Origin: Mycobacterium ahvazicum | GTDB lineage: Bacteria > Actinomycetota > Actinomycetes > Mycobacteriales > Mycobacteriaceae | Length of the DNA stretch: 64,000 nt | Direction of reading: 5' to 3' | Assembly: GCF_900176255.2 (NCBI RefSeq) | Contig: NZ_FXEG02000003.1 | Coordinates: 1,116,001 to 1,180,000 of the forward strand | Shown: positions 25,760 to 33,372 of the stretch, one piece after another | How positions within the stretch are numbered: the stretch's first letter is position 1 | Layout: each line of letters starts with the position of its first letter | The notes under the pieces: generated by a model | Seen by the model: the letters and a program-made list of their open reading frames with translations, nothing else | Database searches by the model: none | What the model was told of the DNA's origin: nothing | Program-made: the position numbers and the translations under genes

Positions 25760-26204
25760 GCGCATTCTCCAATCGGTTGGCAAGCCCGGCGAGCATCGAA
25801 TCAGATTGTCGCGCAGCTACTTGACACACGACACGTTCGGCAAGCTGCTGCGGCGGCCAGGGCCCGATCTCAACCGTGGTGGTCAGCGTCACCACGGTCG
25901 AATCGCCCGAACCCGCCGCCAGCGTCCAGCGGTTGACCACCCGGCGCAGCAGCCGGGGCAGACCCTCGATGTCGTAGGCGAGCGCGTGGGGCGGGTCGAA
26001 CTCGGTGATGCGCTCGACCAGTGTGTCGCGTTTGACCTGGACTCGTCTCGTGGTGCCGACCGGTGCTCCGTCGGCTCCCGAAGCCAAGATGCACGAGTGG
26101 TCGACGTTATCGGCCCACGAAACGATGGCGCCGAAGTCCGCCAGGACATCCCAGACCTCTTGCGGGCGCGCAGCAATGGTACGAGTGCGCTGGATGTCGG
26201 CCAC
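25752..26204 (-). CDS. SRPBCC-family protein
   Basis: A 150-aa SRPBCC (polyketide cyclase/dehydrase-like) domain protein: N-terminal IQRTRTIAARPQEVWDVLADFGAIVSWADNVDHS, central VKRDTLVERITEFDPPHALAYDIEGLP, C-terminal helix QLAERVVCQVAARQSDSMLAGLANRLE. It binds an unidentified hydrophobic ligand. It is translated just ahead of the sulfatase with an 8-bp overlap, so the two are co-expressed. Confidence 0.8.
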   Translation of the reverse strand: MADIQRTRTIAARPQEVWDVLADFGAIVSWADNVDHSCILASGADGAPVGTTRRVQVKRDTLVERITEFDPPHALAYDIEGLPRLLRRVVNRWTLAAGSGDSTVVTLTTTVEIGPWPPQQLAERVVCQVAARQSDSMLAGLANRLENARV

Positions 26205-26227
26205 GCGCTTACGCTACGCGACAAGTC

Positions 26228-27088
26228 TTAAATCGGAGTGATGTGCATCATTGTCTCGACCACCACCGACGCGGACCCCGCCGCGGCAAACAGCGCCAGC
26301 GCCACCCAGTCCGCCGGTTTCGGTCGGGCCGGAGACGCCGACAGCTGACCCGCCCCGCCGCGAGCGGTGATCGCGTCGCCCATCTCGTCGGCACGCCGCA
26401 ACGTCACGACCATGGCCGTCGCGAGCAGGTCGATCAGCTCCCGGCCCTGTTGCTTGCGCCGGGCCCTGCGGGTCGCCGGCAACTCTTTGGGACGCAGCCG
26501 GCGGGCGGCGTAGAGCACCTGGAACTCCTCGATCAGCATCGGAAAGGCGCGCAACGCCAGCGCCAACGTCACAGCCCATTCGTCGACCGGGATCCGGAAT
26601 ACCTTGAACGGGCGGCCCAAAGTTGCCAGTGCTGGGCCGATTTCGGCGACATTGGTCGTCCAGGACACGAGCGCCCCGAGCGCTATCAACAAGATCGTCA
26701 ATGCGGTCACCCGCAGGAAATGCAGTGATCCGCCGAGGCCAACATGAAGCCCGCCCGCCGATACCACCGGACTACCACCGGCGACCGCGGCGGTGATGAA
26801 GCCCAGCGCGATCATGAACCACATCCAGCGCGGCACCGATGGCATGGCGCCGCGCGGAATGTGCGCCAGCCACACCGCCGCGATCGTCAGGGCCCCGAGT
26901 AGCCCGATGGTCACCCAACCCGGATAGAAGGTCAGCAGCACCGCGGTGCCGACAACGACCAGAAGTTTGGTGCCGGCCCACAACCTGTGGATGACGGTGT
27001 CTCCGGGGACCGGTACCAACAGCACCACCGGACGACGGGGTTTCTTGGTGGTGGCCTTGGCGGCGCGCGGGGACGCGGTGTCGGTCAT
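26228..27088 (-). CDS. EcfT, ECF transporter transmembrane component
   Basis: CbiQ/EcfT-family membrane protein of 286 aa, corresponding to Rv2325c. Hydrophobic segments fill residues 35-130, followed by the cytoplasmic coupling helices with the paired motifs ALRAFPMLIEEFQVLYAARRLRP and ATAMVVTLRRADEMGDAITARG, which bind the two ATPase domains. The ATG at 27088 overlaps the ATPase gene stop (ATGA). It is the scaffold joining the ATPases to the substrate-binding S unit. The vitamin or metal transported is not evident. Confidence 0.88.
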   Translation of the reverse strand: MTDTASPRAAKATTKKPRRPVVLLVPVPGDTVIHRLWAGTKLLVVVGTAVLLTFYPGWVTIGLLGALTIAAVWLAHIPRGAMPSVPRWMWFMIALGFITAAVAGGSPVVSAGGLHVGLGGSLHFLRVTALTILLIALGALVSWTTNVAEIGPALATLGRPFKVFRIPVDEWAVTLALALRAFPMLIEEFQVLYAARRLRPKELPATRRARRKQQGRELIDLLATAMVVTLRRADEMGDAITARGGAGQLSASPARPKPADWVALALFAAAGSASVVVETMMHITPI

Positions 27089-29127
27089 GCCGCACCCCCG
27101 GTCGCGGTGGGCACCGTTTCCAGCACGCCGTCGCGCAAATGCAACGTGCGCGGGCAAATTCCTTCCAGGCCGATGCTGTCGTGCGAGATCACCACCAGAG
27201 TCAGACCCTGCTCACGGCGAAGGCGGTCCAGCAGTGTCAGCAACCCGCGCTGACTGGCGACGTCCAATCCCGCCAGCGGCTCGTCGAGAATGAGCGCTCG
27301 CGGCGAACGCGCCAACATTCCGGCCAGCACCACGCGGCGCATCTGGCCACCGCTGAGTTGGTCGATGCGGCGCTCGGCCAACGCGGGCTGCAACCCGACC
27401 AAACCCAATGCCGCGGCGACCCGCTCTTCGTCTTCATGCGAAAAACCCGCCGCCGGGGCCACTTCCAGGTTGACGTGGCTGCGCATCAATTGCAGCCGGG
27501 CCGACTGAAATGCCAATGCCACCACGCCGACACGCTCATGGGTGGGCTCGCCGTCGATCAGGCAGGTGCCCGTGGTGGGGACCGTCAGCCCGGCCATGAT
27601 CCACCCGAGTGTCGACTTGCCCGAGCCGTTGTCGCCATGGATCAACACACCATCACCCTGCTCGGCGACGAAGTTGATGTCGCGCAACGCGGTCTTGGCC
27701 CACGGTGTGCCACTGGCGTATTCGTGCCCGACGCCGACGAGTTCGATCGCTCCCGCGTCGTGGCGCCGCGGCGGCACGGCGCTTGACACCAACGATTCGT
27801 CGAATCCGATCGTGACGGTGTTGTCCGACGACTCGCTGAGATTGATCGTGCGGTTTGCCGACGCGGCCTCGTCGTCGAAGTGGGTGATGTGCACCAGGGC
27901 GGTCCGGTGCCGTGTGGTGAGGCCCGACATCACGTCCAGCAAGGCATCGCGACCCTGCTGATCGATCATGGAGGTGACCTCGTCGGCGATGAGCAAGGCG
28001 GGCTCCCGGGCGAGTGCCCCGGCGAGCGCCAGACGCTGTAACTGCCCGCCCGACAGACTGGACGTATCGCTTTCGGCAAGGTCGTCGAGGCCCACCTCGT
28101 GCAGGAGCCGGCTCACGTCGACCTTGGCGTCCGGGGGTAAGCCCCACACCACGTCGTCGGCGACCCGGGTGCCCAACACTTGACTCTTCGGGTGTTGCAG
28201 GACAAGCGCCGTGCCGCCCTGTCGGCCCAAACCCACCGCGCCGGGCCGGTGCACGGTTCCCGAGGTCGGCCGCCGGCCGGCCAGGATCAGCATCAGCGTG
28301 GTCTTGCCCGAGCCGTTGGCGCCGGTGATCGCGACGTGCTCGCCGCTTCGCACCTCCAGGCTGACTTCGCGCAGTGCGTCCTTAGCCGCCTTGGGGTAAC
28401 GGAACCGCACCCGGTCCAGCCGCACCGGCACCGGACCGATCCCGGCATCCGCGGGCAGTTCGATGTCGGGTGGATCCAATTTGTGCACATCGGGGATGTC
28501 GCCCATCCGTTCCAGCAGCCGCGACAACCCCGACCAGCCGACCAGCGTCACCAGCACGACGACGAACATCAAGTACGGCAGCACCAACCACGGCCAGTAC
28601 TGCAGCCCCTCCGCGACGTAACGCTGCAGCGCCGCGGCGACATTCGGCAGGTGCACCCAGCGCAAGAATGCGGCGACGCCGTTGACGTTCGCGGTCAGTA
28701 CGCCAAAGATCAACTGCCGCAACCGAGTCAGCACGGCGAACACGCCGACCCAGGCGGCGCCCCAGAGGAATCCGGCAACCAGGGACGAGACGATCACCGT
28801 GGGTACGCCGCGGCCCTTGCGCTTGACGATGCCGCATATCCCACCGACCCAGGCGGCGTCGACAACCATCGCCGAACTGCCCATCCCGGAAATCAAGAAA
28901 GCGATCACCGTCGCGGCGACGGCCGAGGCGATCAGCACCCGAGGACGGAAGCGGTAGGCGAGCAACCCCATCGGCACCGTGCCCAGCACGCCGAAGCCCT
29001 GAGCGAACGGAATGACCGCGGCAATGATTGCGGTCACCGCACACAGCGCCCCCATCACCGCGGCCTGAGCTAATTCGTTCGGCTGCAGCGGTCCGCTCGT
29101 GCTGTGCCGAAGAGGGCGCAAGGTCAC
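27085..29127 (-). CDS. ECF transporter: S-unit-like membrane domain fused to two ATPase domains
   Basis: A 680-aa fusion corresponding to Rv2326c. Residues about 15-200 form a five-to-six-helix membrane domain (AQAAVMGALCAVTAIIAAVIPF...) resembling an EcfS/DUF2232-type substrate unit. Two ABC ATPase domains follow: Walker A GANGSGKTT at 269-277 with LSGGQ at 358-362, then GDNGSGKST with QLSGGQMRR and LILDEPLAGLD. With EcfT this is a complete ECF importer in two genes. GTG at 29127 is preferred; an ATG at 29205 would add an Arg-rich 26-residue lead. It is divergent from a MarR gene. Confidence 0.85.
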   Translation of the reverse strand: MTLRPLRHSTSGPLQPNELAQAAVMGALCAVTAIIAAVIPFAQGFGVLGTVPMGLLAYRFRPRVLIASAVAATVIAFLISGMGSSAMVVDAAWVGGICGIVKRKGRGVPTVIVSSLVAGFLWGAAWVGVFAVLTRLRQLIFGVLTANVNGVAAFLRWVHLPNVAAALQRYVAEGLQYWPWLVLPYLMFVVVLVTLVGWSGLSRLLERMGDIPDVHKLDPPDIELPADAGIGPVPVRLDRVRFRYPKAAKDALREVSLEVRSGEHVAITGANGSGKTTLMLILAGRRPTSGTVHRPGAVGLGRQGGTALVLQHPKSQVLGTRVADDVVWGLPPDAKVDVSRLLHEVGLDDLAESDTSSLSGGQLQRLALAGALAREPALLIADEVTSMIDQQGRDALLDVMSGLTTRHRTALVHITHFDDEAASANRTINLSESSDNTVTIGFDESLVSSAVPPRRHDAGAIELVGVGHEYASGTPWAKTALRDINFVAEQGDGVLIHGDNGSGKSTLGWIMAGLTVPTTGTCLIDGEPTHERVGVVALAFQSARLQLMRSHVNLEVAPAAGFSHEDEERVAAALGLVGLQPALAERRIDQLSGGQMRRVVLAGMLARSPRALILDEPLAGLDVASQRGLLTLLDRLRREQGLTLVVISHDSIGLEGICPRTLHLRDGVLETVPTATGGAA

Positions 29128-29227
29128 TTTCTCGATTGTGCCAGGCCGACACACCGGCCGCCCCGAGTTAGCGGCCCTTTGCTGGCCGGTGACGATTCTG
29201 TGCATCAGGGCGACAGCGGTTGGTCTC

Positions 29228-29244
29228 GCATAGCAAAGCTATGC
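29228..29244. promoter_or_regulatory. Perfect 7-bp inverted repeat, candidate MarR operator
   Basis: GCATAGC-AAA-GCTATGC is a perfect palindrome with 7-bp arms, 12 bp before the MarR ATG and about 100 bp before the divergent ECF transporter start. Its size and position fit an autoregulatory MarR operator controlling both genes. Inferred from symmetry and position only. Confidence 0.55.
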
Positions 29245-29256
29245 AAGCATGGATCT

Positions 29257-29733
29257 ATGGACAACGTTGTCGACACCGCAAACGTCGCGCTCCAGCAGGG
29301 GCTGGGCGCGGACCTGCTCGCTGTGGTCGCGCGGCTGAACCGACTGGCTACCCAACGTATCCAGATGCCGCTGCCTTCGGCGCAGGCCAGACTGCTCGCG
29401 ACTGTCGAGGTTCACGGAGAAGCCCGCATCGGCGACCTTGCCGCCGTCGACCACTGCTCGCAACCCACGATGACCACCCAGGTGCGCCGACTCGAGGACG
29501 CCGGGCTGGTTAGCCGAACCGTCGACCCCGGCGATGCCCGTGCGGTCCGGATCCGCATCACCGACGAGGGACGACGCACGCTGAACGCGGTCCGGGCCGA
29601 CCGCGCCGCCGCGATCGAACCGCAGCTGGCGATGCTCGAGCCCGCCGACCGCGAGGTGCTCGCGGAGGCGGTCCAGGTGCTGCGCCGACTGCTCGACAAT
29701 GCCGCGGCGACGCCGCGCCGCAACACACTGTGA
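29257..29733 (+). CDS. MarR-family transcriptional regulator
   Basis: A 158-aa winged-helix dimer of the MarR family, corresponding to Rv2327. Helix-turn-helix and wing: ARLLATVEVHGEARIGDLAAVDHCSQPTMTTQVRRLEDAGLVSRTVDPGDARAVRIRITDEGRRTL. Flanking helices for dimerisation are present at both ends. ATG at 29257 gives typical length; the frame is open further upstream but through the palindrome. It likely represses itself and the divergent ECF transporter. Confidence 0.9.
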   Translation: MDNVVDTANVALQQGLGADLLAVVARLNRLATQRIQMPLPSAQARLLATVEVHGEARIGDLAAVDHCSQPTMTTQVRRLEDAGLVSRTVDPGDARAVRIRITDEGRRTLNAVRADRAAAIEPQLAMLEPADREVLAEAVQVLRRLLDNAAATPRRNTL

Positions 29734-29786
29734 CCGGCGTGCACCCCTTGTGGGGCGATGACCGCCAGCGGGTAGACACTTAGTCA

Positions 29787-30068
29787 GTGGCTTCCGCCTT
29801 CCCAGCCTCACCGCTCACCGTCTTCGTCGGCCCGATGCGGTACGTGTTTGCCCCGGGCCGCGACGCGATCGTGGCGTACGGGGATTGGTGTGACATCCCG
29901 CTGGACCGCCTGGGCTTTGCCGCCCCGCCACCGCCGATTCCGCAGCCCGACGTGCTGCTGCGCTTTGCCGAGACGCGCTGGGTCGCCATCGATAGGAGCC
30001 GCGGCGGCATCTTCGTCGACGGCTCTCGGGTGCCGACGGTCGACATCCTTTCTCTCATACACATCTGA
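29787..30068 (+). pseudogene. N-terminal FHA-domain fragment of an Rv1747-like ABC protein
   Basis: Start of a gene of the FHA-ABC type (GTG at 29787). About 86 residues are genuine: LTVFVGPMRYVFAPGRDAIVAYGDWCDIPLDRLGF, then VLLRFAETRWVAIDRSRGGIFVDGSRVPTVDI, which matches the FHA core and the VPVVDI end of its first strand set as recalled for Rv1747. The typical FHA Arg/Ser (GR...S..H) are replaced, so phosphothreonine binding is doubtful. At about 30047 the sequence abruptly turns AT-rich and the frame ends (LSLIHI). The missing part would include the rest of the FHA domain and the linker. Confidence 0.7.
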
Positions 30069-30192
30069 CGCTATACACAACTGACGCCCATATTAACTTG
30101 GTTGGCACCTTCTCCATAGACTCAATTATCTATGTTTGTCGTTTCTGTCTTGTTAGAGGTTCTCTTGTTGTCTATCTGAAAGTGAGTGGGCT
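30047..30192. other. Anomalous AT-rich insert starting with Tn5/Nextera mosaic-end-like sequence
   Basis: From 30048 the sequence CTTTCTCTCATACACATCT matches the 19-bp Tn5 mosaic end CTGTCTCTTATACACATCT at 17 of 19 positions and is followed by GACGCT, as in a common sequencing adapter. A second, decayed copy (ATACACAACTGACGC) follows at once. The remaining roughly 100 bp is AT-rich, has no coding pattern and is unlike the flanks. GC-rich coding sequence of the ABC protein resumes at about 30195. Confidence 0.7.
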
Positions 30193-30296
30193 AGTCTGCC
30201 GCACCGCCGCCTCCGCCCGCGCCTCCACCGCTCGCGCCACGAGAGCAACCCATCGCGCCGGAGGAACAGCCCAAGGGCCGTGGCCTGATCGAGCGG

Positions 30297-32111
30297 ATGA
30301 CCGACGCGACCCGCAAGCTGCGGGCAAGCCGTCCCGCCGAGGCCACCACCAACTTCCGCGCCGAGGAGCCGAACACGACCTATCGGCTGCCGCTGGCGAC
30401 CGGTGCCCGCACGGTCGGCGTCAACGCCTACCGGCTGGGACTGCGCACCGACAGCCACGATCTGCTCACGGACGTGTCGTTCACGGCGCGCCCGGGCACG
30501 CTGACCGCGGTCACCGGCCCGTCGGCCGCATGCAATTCGGCGCTGCTGGGGATGCTGGCCGGCACCCGGGCGCCCAGCACCGGGCAGCTCACCATCGACA
30601 GCCACGACGTGTACGCCGAACTCGACCCGATGCGCACCCGCATCGGGATCGTCGGACGCAACGAGACCATGCACCGGCGGCTGACCGTCGAACGAGCCCT
30701 GCGCTACACCGCCGAGTTGCGGCTGCCGCCCGACACGACACCCGAGCATCGCGACCGGGTGGTCGATCAGGTGCTCGAAGAGGTGGAGCTGACGCCGCAC
30801 CGCACGACGCGGATCGGCAAGCTCACCCCGGAACTACGCCGGTGCGCATCGGTGGCGATCGAACAGATCACCCGGCCGAGCCTGCTGGTGGTCGACGAGC
30901 CGGGCATCGGACTCGATGAGGAGCAAGAAGATCACGTAATGGCCGTGCTGCGACGTCAGGCCAATCTGGGCTGTGTCGTCGTGGTGGCCACCACGACACC
31001 GACCCACCTCACGATCTGCGACCAGGTCCTGGTGCTCACGGCCGCCGGGACGCTGGCCTTCACCGGAGCGCCGCCGCAGGTCCAGTCCGCGCTGGGCACT
31101 GCGGACTGGTCCGAAGCTCTCGCGCGGATCAGCGCCGATCCCGACGGGGCGCACCGCGCGTTCACCGCACGGCAACAGGCACCCGGTCAGGCGGAACCGC
31201 CCGAGGTCGCCGCACCGTGGCCGCCGCAGCAAGCGCCGACCCTGACCCGCCAGGCCTGGCTGGTCGCGCGTCGCCAAGTGCGGGTGCTGGTCGCGGACCC
31301 GCTTTACACCGTGTTCTTGGTGGCGCTGCCGCTCGCGTTGGCGGGCTTGGCGTTGCTGATTCCCGGTGACTCCGGCCTGGGCCGGCCCGGGCCGACGAGC
31401 CGCAACCCCCATGAAGCCGTCGAGATCCTGGCCGCACTCAACATCGCCGCGGTAATCCTGGGTATCGCGCTGACCATTCGCGAACTGGCCGGCGAGCGGC
31501 GCGTTTTCCGGCGCGAGCAAGCCGTCGGGCTTTCGACGTCGGCATATCTGGCGGCCAAGATCGTCTTCTTCGGCGTGGCCGCGGCCGCGCTGGCGGGCGT
31601 CGTGTTCGCGATCGTCATCGCCGACAAGGGCCAGCCGACGCGTGGCGCTGTGTTGCTGCACAACGCCACCGCCGAGCTGTATGTCGGCGTGGCGCTAACG
31701 GCCATCGTCTCGGCGGTCGTGGGCCTGGCGCTGTCGGCCATGGGCACGTCGCTGCGCGAGGTCCTGCCACTGGCCATCCCGGCGATCCTGGCCTCGGCGG
31801 TGTTCGCCGGTGGCCTGATCACCCTGGTAGGCACCTGGGGCTACGACCAGATCTCCTGGTTCGTCCCCGCGCAGTGGGGCTTCGCGGCATCCGCCTCGAC
31901 CGTCGACCTGCACCGAGTCGACGCCCAGGCCGCCGACATCCTGGTCTGGACGCACTATGCGGGCTGGTGGATGTTCGACATGATCGTGCTCGCCAGCTTC
32001 GGCGCGCTGTGGGCCGGTTTTGCTCGGTACCGGCTTCGGCCGCCGACCCGCGACATCGGCCCGCGGCCGCTACATCGCGAACAGCAGGAACTGAGTGATT
32101 CCCCGAGGTGA
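30297..32111 (+). CDS. Rv1747-like ABC transporter, degenerate ATPase plus permease (5' part lost)
   Basis: The 604-aa remainder of an FHA-ABC2 half transporter; coding pattern extends back in frame to 30195 (proline-rich linker). The ATPase domain keeps Walker B (LLVVDEPGIGLD), but Walker A reads GPSAACNSA (residues 74-82) without the invariant Lys and the signature LSGGQ is replaced by LTPEL, so ATP hydrolysis is doubtful. The ABC-2 permease (about residues 330-580, six hydrophobic segments, with RREQAVGLSTSAYLAAK and VPAQWGFAASA) is intact. The 3' end overlaps the convergent lipoprotein gene by 42 bp. Confidence 0.8.
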   Translation: MTDATRKLRASRPAEATTNFRAEEPNTTYRLPLATGARTVGVNAYRLGLRTDSHDLLTDVSFTARPGTLTAVTGPSAACNSALLGMLAGTRAPSTGQLTIDSHDVYAELDPMRTRIGIVGRNETMHRRLTVERALRYTAELRLPPDTTPEHRDRVVDQVLEEVELTPHRTTRIGKLTPELRRCASVAIEQITRPSLLVVDEPGIGLDEEQEDHVMAVLRRQANLGCVVVVATTTPTHLTICDQVLVLTAAGTLAFTGAPPQVQSALGTADWSEALARISADPDGAHRAFTARQQAPGQAEPPEVAAPWPPQQAPTLTRQAWLVARRQVRVLVADPLYTVFLVALPLALAGLALLIPGDSGLGRPGPTSRNPHEAVEILAALNIAAVILGIALTIRELAGERRVFRREQAVGLSTSAYLAAKIVFFGVAAAALAGVVFAIVIADKGQPTRGAVLLHNATAELYVGVALTAIVSAVVGLALSAMGTSLREVLPLAIPAILASAVFAGGLITLVGTWGYDQISWFVPAQWGFAASASTVDLHRVDAQAADILVWTHYAGWWMFDMIVLASFGALWAGFARYRLRPPTRDIGPRPLHREQQELSDSPR

Positions 32112-33191
32112 GAAATTGTTGTCGCTGACGAATACGACCGATTGACGGCCGTCGGTCAACTTCGGTCCCAGCGTGATGCCTTCGATGTTGCCCAGCGGCG
32201 ACAGGCCCGGTGTCGCTGTCATGTCGACCGCCAACGACTTCGTCATCGGCGTCAACATCACGTTCGTCATCGACGGCATATCCAATACGTTTGTGGCAGA
32301 ACCGATCTCGGCTCGGTAGACGCGGATCGTCTGCGGCATGGAATCGGTCCGCTCGATCACCAGAAACGTCGTATCCGTCAGCGCCACCAGATCCGAGACG
32401 CCGTTCTCCTCGGCCGGCGGTGTGGGTGGCTCCATCGGGTAGGCGTACTGGGCGGTGGGCTTTCCGGTGGCGACGTCGAATTTGGTGAACCGGGTCAGCA
32501 CCCGGTTCCCGTCACCGGTCTCGGGGCCGTCGTTGTAGCCCGGGTCCTCCATCGAGGCGAACACCGATCGACCGTCAGGCGTCAGCGTCACGCCCTCGAG
32601 CGCCCGGTTGCGCCGCGGTCCGGTCTGCTGAGCGGACATGGCCAGATTGGCCGGCAACGTGAACTGCCCAAGATAGGCGCCGTCGAGTCCCGCGGTCCTG
32701 ACCCACGGGTCCAGCAGCACCGGCCCCTCGGCCAGCCGCTCGCCTTCCGAACTCCAATACAAGCGTTGCCGGGCACGGTCGAACGCGATGCCCTCCGGGT
32801 CGGGAGGAACCACCGGCGGCGTCGTGTTCACCGCCAGCGGCCGAAACGGCTGATCCGACCGGTCCAGCAGTGGGTGGGTGGCGGTGAAGGTAACCCCGTC
32901 AATTCCTTTGTCCGACAACGACAATTGCACGGCGTAGAACCGGACGGGGTTCTTCTCCGAGCGGTCGTCGCTGATCACGTAGTAGAGTCCGCGCTCCGGG
33001 TCGTAGCTCAGAGCAGACAAGCCGCCGATCGTGGTGTCACCGAAAGTGGTGCCGAAGGCGACCTGGGCCTGACCGAGGTAGGCCAGCACCGGCCGCGGCG
33101 GACTCGGCGGAGCCGACGGGCGCGCGGCATCGCAACCGGTGAGCAAGCAGGAAAGACATAACCCGACCAGCGTCAGCGACCGGCCCCGCAT
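32070..33191 (-). CDS. Esterase-like (phytase-family beta-propeller) lipoprotein
   Basis: Exported protein of 373 aa. ATG at 33191 begins a lipoprotein signal (RGRSLTLVGLCLSCLLTGC) with lipobox LTGC, Cys20. The body fits the 'esterase-like activity of phytase' propeller family: GGLSALSYDPERGLYYVISDDRSEKNPVRFY, DPEGIAFDRARQRLYWSSEGE, NRALEGVTLTPDGRSVFASMEDPG, and LGNIEGITLGPKLTDGRQSVVFVSDNNF. Activity and substrate are unproved. The longer open frame to 33458 crosses the divergent gene start and lacks a signal. Confidence 0.83.
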   Translation of the reverse strand: MRGRSLTLVGLCLSCLLTGCDAARPSAPPSPPRPVLAYLGQAQVAFGTTFGDTTIGGLSALSYDPERGLYYVISDDRSEKNPVRFYAVQLSLSDKGIDGVTFTATHPLLDRSDQPFRPLAVNTTPPVVPPDPEGIAFDRARQRLYWSSEGERLAEGPVLLDPWVRTAGLDGAYLGQFTLPANLAMSAQQTGPRRNRALEGVTLTPDGRSVFASMEDPGYNDGPETGDGNRVLTRFTKFDVATGKPTAQYAYPMEPPTPPAEENGVSDLVALTDTTFLVIERTDSMPQTIRVYRAEIGSATNVLDMPSMTNVMLTPMTKSLAVDMTATPGLSPLGNIEGITLGPKLTDGRQSVVFVSDNNFSPRGITQFLLFAM

Positions 33192-33372
33192 CAAACGACT
33201 GCCGCCACGAGCAGGCAGGCGTCGTCTGACTCCGGGTTCTCCGGGCAAGGTGCCGGGCTGGGACATGACGTCATCTAATCGCATCCTGCCGCCTCCGCAA
33301 CGCTGATACACCGCCACACGGTCGGCACCGGTGGGTTGTTCCCGCGGAGCGGCCGGCAGGTTACCGTCGGGT

